From: an uncultured Veillonellaceae bacterium
Lineage (GTDB): Bacteria; Bacillota; Negativicutes; Veillonellales; Veillonellaceae
Assembly (NCBI GenBank): GCA_945867815.1
Contig: CAMBIX010000007.1
Coordinates: forward strand, 37,787-101,786
Length of the DNA: 64,000 nucleotides
Direction: 5' to 3'
Below the pieces are notes generated by a model. The model was not told the origin of the DNA and did not search any database. It worked only from the letters and a program-made list of their open reading frames with translations. The position numbers and the translations under genes were made by a program. Of this stretch, positions 60,968 to 64,000 are shown piece by piece; position 1 is the stretch's first letter, and every line of letters starts with the position of its first letter.

Positions 60968-62491
60968 TTATTTTATATAAGGATTATTTGTGGGGAATTG
61001 AATGGTAAAGGTGGTTTGTTGACCAGGGATACTCGATACGGCAATGTGTGCTTTATGTCGGTTGATCACATTTTTAACAAAGTAGAGGCCGAGACCGATA
61101 CCCTTATTAGATTTCTTGTGACGAGAGCTTTCTGTTTGGTAGAGGCGATCCCAAATTTTTCCTAGTTCAGATGCTTTTATGCCGATGCCGTTATCCGTTA
61201 TAGATAAGGTCGGTAGGCCTTTTTCTACTTTTAATTTAATAGCAATGTGATCGGAGGTGAATTTTATCGCGTTATCGATAATATTGCCGATGGCCCGTTT
61301 TAATAAAGTTGGGTTTCCTTGAATGGTTACATTAGGCGCAATATCTGTTTCTAACTGAATGTTCTTTTCTTGACTGGCACAGATGAGCCGATATTCATGA
61401 ACCATTTCATTTAGTAAATCAGATAGGGAAAGAGATGTCACTTCGATGTGCTGCATATTGTCTAGGCGAGCCATATCGAGCAATTGGGAGACCATATTCG
61501 TCATGAAGCGACTTTGGCGGTAGATATGGTCAAAGCTTTCTTTGGCTTCATCAACAGAGCTAATGTATTTTTTACCAAATTCGCTTTCTGCTTGGATGAC
61601 AGAGATAGGGGTTCGTAATTCGTGGGATACATCCGAATTAAATTGTTTTTCTCGCTGGGAGGCCGCCTCAAGGGTGGATAGCATTTGGTTAAATGTATGC
61701 GTCAGTTGGGCGATTTCATCATGAGAATTGATAGGTTGTCGAATGCGTTGAGATAAGTCTTGGTTGTGACTGATGAGAGAAGCGGTTCGCGTAATATTCC
61801 GAATAGGACGCAGGCCTCGTTTGATAAGGACATAGCCGCCGAGTGTCGTAATAATTAGAAAAACGAGACTGCCGAATAAAAAGGCGAGAAGAATAATATG
61901 CGTTTTTTGAGCCACAGCATCAACGGGTATAATTGCACGTACCCAATAGTGAGGTAAGTGGTCAGCCGCTACTCTTGGATTATCGCCAAAGGCAGGTACA
62001 CCAGAGATAATGGGACGGTCAAAATAAAAATAAGTTGTCTCATTATCGTTAGTGTCGCTGATGCGGGATATTTTATTGGGCGACAGTTTATGATTAGAGG
62101 CAAATCCAGGAGGTAATGTTCCTTTTGCCAATATGTGCTTGTTGGAGGTGGGCCCAATGTCTTCGTAGATAACGAAAAAAATGCCATGATGTATAGGTTT
62201 AAATTCTTCAGGGTGTTCAGAAATACGCATGGTCTCATTTTGTAGGCTGGTAGAGATGATGGAGTATTCCCACCGGTGCGTGACTTGGACGATAAAAAGA
62301 CTAAGAAAAGCAAGCATGATTAAGAGTAGAATAGAGTACCAGCCAGTAATACGTAGGGATAAAGGGGTAGCTTGTATTTGGTGGCGAAATTGATAATAAC
62401 GAGTGGATAGAATCTGATTTAACTTTAGTCGCATTTTGGTAAGCCGCGTATGAAGAAAGGTTTGGCACCTAGTTTTCAATTTTAAATACAT
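60968..62491 (-). CDS. Two-component sensor histidine kinase
   Basis: 507-aa inner-membrane kinase. Cytoplasmic start, first transmembrane helix ITGWYSILLLIMLAFLSLFIVQVT (residues about 48-71), periplasmic sensor domain of about 125 residues, second helix IILLAFLFGSLVFLIITTLGGYVLI (about 202-226), HAMP (RGLRPIRNITRTASLISHNQDLSQRI), HisKA with the phospho-acceptor SDVSHELRTPISVIQ, and HATPase_c (N box GNIIDNAIKF, G1 ITDNGIGIKASELG, G2 NKGIGLGLYFVKNV). Start ATG 62491 lies inside the response regulator gene, overlapping by 23 nt, so translation is coupled. Signal unknown; the PepSY protein downstream could modulate it. Confidence 0.92.
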   Translation of the reverse strand: MYLKLKTRCQTFLHTRLTKMRLKLNQILSTRYYQFRHQIQATPLSLRITGWYSILLLIMLAFLSLFIVQVTHRWEYSIISTSLQNETMRISEHPEEFKPIHHGIFFVIYEDIGPTSNKHILAKGTLPPGFASNHKLSPNKISRISDTNDNETTYFYFDRPIISGVPAFGDNPRVAADHLPHYWVRAIIPVDAVAQKTHIILLAFLFGSLVFLIITTLGGYVLIKRGLRPIRNITRTASLISHNQDLSQRIRQPINSHDEIAQLTHTFNQMLSTLEAASQREKQFNSDVSHELRTPISVIQAESEFGKKYISSVDEAKESFDHIYRQSRFMTNMVSQLLDMARLDNMQHIEVTSLSLSDLLNEMVHEYRLICASQEKNIQLETDIAPNVTIQGNPTLLKRAIGNIIDNAIKFTSDHIAIKLKVEKGLPTLSITDNGIGIKASELGKIWDRLYQTESSRHKKSNKGIGLGLYFVKNVINRHKAHIAVSSIPGQQTTFTIQFPTNNPYIK

Positions 62492-63140
62492 AACCGACGC
62501 CTCGTATTGTCTTAATTAATTTAGGGTCTCCATAGTCTAATTTTTTGCGTAAGTCTTTGATATATACATCAATTAAATTAGAGTAGCTTTCGTAATCGTA
62601 TTCCCATACGTGGTCTAAAATTTGCTGTCGCGTTAATACGATGTTTTGGTTGCTGGCTAGGTAGTAAAGTAAGTCGAATTCTTTGGCAGTTAGATTGATT
62701 TCTTGACCATCCCGGATAACGGTCCGGCTTTTACGATTGATAGTTAGGGGCCCAGCAATTAAATCATTTTGTGCCTGATTGTTACTGCGACGAGCTAGGG
62801 CATACAGACGAGCTACTAATTCATCTGATTCAAATGGTTTTACTAGGTAGTCGTCGCCGCCTTCGTTTAAGCCCGTTACTTTATCTTGTAAGGAGTCTTT
62901 GGCTGTTAAAAATAAGACAGGCGTGCGATTATTATCTGCCCGCATTTGACGAACGACGCTAAGGCCATCAAGCTTGGGCATCATAATATCCATAATGATA
63001 ACATCGTAGGAAGACGTGCCAATGTACTGGAGGGCGGTTTCGCCGTCATGACAGGAATCGGTTGTCATGTTTTCAATATGTAGTCGCTTGGCAATAATAT
63101 TATTTAACATTTCTTCGTCTTCAACGATTAATACTTTCAT
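62469..63140 (-). CDS. OmpR/PhoB-family response regulator
   Basis: 223 aa. Receiver domain with acidic pocket VEDEE (7-11), phospho-acceptor Asp51 in IIMDIMMPKLDG, Thr/Ser in FLTAKDS, Lys in DDYLVKPF; then a winged-helix effector domain (about 125-222: INLTAKEFDLLYYLASNQNIVLTRQQILDHVW...VYIKDLRKKLD...IRGVGYVF). Start ATG 63140 has AAAGGAG upstream. First gene of the operon RR-kinase. Two TGAATCA direct repeats 11 nt apart (63457-63474) in the upstream space resemble an OmpR-type binding site. Confidence 0.95.
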   Translation of the reverse strand: MKVLIVEDEEMLNNIIAKRLHIENMTTDSCHDGETALQYIGTSSYDVIIMDIMMPKLDGLSVVRQMRADNNRTPVLFLTAKDSLQDKVTGLNEGGDDYLVKPFESDELVARLYALARRSNNQAQNDLIAGPLTINRKSRTVIRDGQEINLTAKEFDLLYYLASNQNIVLTRQQILDHVWEYDYESYSNLIDVYIKDLRKKLDYGDPKLIKTIRGVGYVFKIEN

Positions 63141-63456
63141 AGAAAACTCCTTTAAAACATAAATAGGTAATATACACGGTGTAGCCGTAAGAGATTATTA
63201 GTTAAATGAATCTATCCTTTTTATCTATTTTACACGACTTGAGGACACTTCATAAGAGCTAGTTCCTTTTCTGTATTGAATCATATCTTAAACTGCATTG
63301 GTGCATAGCTTTTTTACAGACTCTTTGCTGTGATGGCTTACTTAATAGGAAATATAAAAGTAGGCCTTTTGTTACTAGACCGTTTGCTCTTATATGTTTT
63401 CGTTGATAGGTCTGTAAAGGTTGATAAGAACTTGTAAGTATAGTAGATAAGCCGAA

Positions 63457-63474
63457 TGAATCAAAAATGAATCA
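63457..63474 (+). promoter_or_regulatory. Direct-repeat site, possible OmpR-family binding site
   Basis: TGAATCA at 63457-63463 and 63468-63474, period 11 nt, one helical turn, as expected for tandem OmpR-type monomers. It lies about 320 nt before the response regulator gene and 500 nt before the gene at 63977. The rest of the 836-nt space 63141-63976 is AT-rich, with TTATTAGAAAG repeated near 63628 and 63647, and no gene is seen. Confidence 0.35.
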
Positions 63475-63976
63475 GAAAAAGTGCTTGTCTTGTCATTTTT
63501 GCATACATAAAAGCAGGAGTTGCCTAAATGTATGAGATAGGATGCAAACAATTGAAATTATATATCAATAAATAAATATATATTATAAAATATGAGAGTG
63601 GTTAAATAATCTTGCTTTGGTTTTATTAGAAAGCGTTTTCGGTCTTATTAGAAAGAGGTAGGAGGTGGAGATAAAATAAGATTAGCACGGCTATGTTTCG
63701 TGTTGATAAGAGGGGCCAGTCATCTTTTATGATTGGCGATAAGCTTTTGTATATGAGGGAAATAAGATAATAAATAATTATAAGAGAATATATAAATAGT
63801 AATAAAAAGAGCCTATAAAATGATATGATTTATCGATTAAGATGCTCGCTTTATTTATGATTAAATAATGTTGGATAAAGAGAGATATTCTGCCTATAAT
63901 AGATAGTAATAGAGCCTATACATCTATTTTGCATGGGCAAATAAAAGGTAATAGGTACATTTGAGGAGGTTACACT

Positions 63977-64000
63977 ATGGAACAATATGATGTTCTAGTT
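63977..64000 (+). CDS. Start of an unidentified gene (cut by window edge)
   Basis: ATG 63977 preceded by TTGAGGAGG; only MEQYDVLV is visible. This could be the start of a Rossmann-fold (FAD or NAD) protein, in which Y-D-V-[LIV]-[VI] often precedes GAG, but eight residues are not enough to say. Confidence 0.55.

Overview
The window looks like chromosome from Veillonella or a close relative (Negativicutes: Firmicutes with an outer membrane). The evidence is AT-rich DNA, Firmicutes-type synteny (SRP RNA - dnaX - ybaB - recR - bofA-like), Gram-negative surface proteins (trimeric autotransporters with outer-membrane anchors, an EptA-like enzyme) and enzymes of the lactate/malate/fumarate/succinate route (class II fumarase, malate dehydrogenase, Dcu-type C4-dicarboxylate carrier). 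This is inference from gene content; no 16S rRNA gene is present.

Layout. 1-7.4 kb: a truncated DXS-like synthase, fumC, a CorC/CNNM-type transporter and a frameshifted phosphoethanolamine transferase. 7.4-14.2 kb: HTH remnant, large secreted protein, a possible structured RNA, UreI/AmiS channel, radical SAM protein, malate dehydrogenase. 14.2-21.1 kb: an arginine/agmatine/putrescine module (leader ORF with terminator, 5'-truncated PLP decarboxylase, basic amino-acid antiporter, agmatine deiminase, N-carbamoylputrescine amidase, PsiD-like pyruvoyl decarboxylase, YagU-like protein). 21.5-28.2 kb: CDF transporter, then a second leader ORF and an amino-acid module (APC permease, aminotransferase, asparaginase, Dcu carrier) that could turn asparagine/aspartate into C4 acids for fumarate respiration. 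28.3-31.4 kb: hypothetical gene, a cluster of DnaA-box-like 9-mers, tRNA-Arg(CCT), an IS30-family element, msrA, apt. 31.6-38.3 kb: AlbA_2/Schlafen-like regulator, RarD, GltD-like oxidoreductase, a palindrome-covered promoter with a tiny transcript, catalase, MscL with a zinc ribbon. 38.3-45.5 kb: trimeric autotransporter, a decayed ISL3-family element abutting the stump of a second autotransporter, a purple-acid-phosphatase-like protein and two tandem DUF2827 proteins. 45.7-54.7 kb: SRP RNA, dnaX, ybaB, recR, bofA-like, a UvrD helicase with an embedded DEDD exonuclease, RluA-type synthase, enoyl-CoA hydratase-like protein. 54.8-64 kb: IS3 remnant, NCS2 purine permease, Rrf2 and OhrR regulators, MFS exporter, PepSY protein, and an OmpR/histidine-kinase pair.

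The most unusual signals are non-coding: (i) a dispersed family of nested hairpins with compensatory arm changes and conserved internal loops (near 1.4, 3.3, 9.8, 52.7, 52.9 and 59.4 kb); (ii) two leaders with the same design (strong SD, 26-codon ORF, terminator using the ORF's 3' end) in front of amino-acid operons, each preceded by a shared TTGAW...ATCAC motif that also occurs at 9.3 and 10.8 kb; (iii) a ~350-nt unassigned possible RNA gene at 9.36-9.72 kb; and (iv) a perfect 21-bp palindrome over the -10 box of an orphan promoter at 35.8 kb. Among protein-coding loci, the replacement-like pairing of a broken arginine-type decarboxylase with an intact PsiD-like decarboxylase, and the 8-bp duplication that switches off the EptA-like gene, deserve attention.
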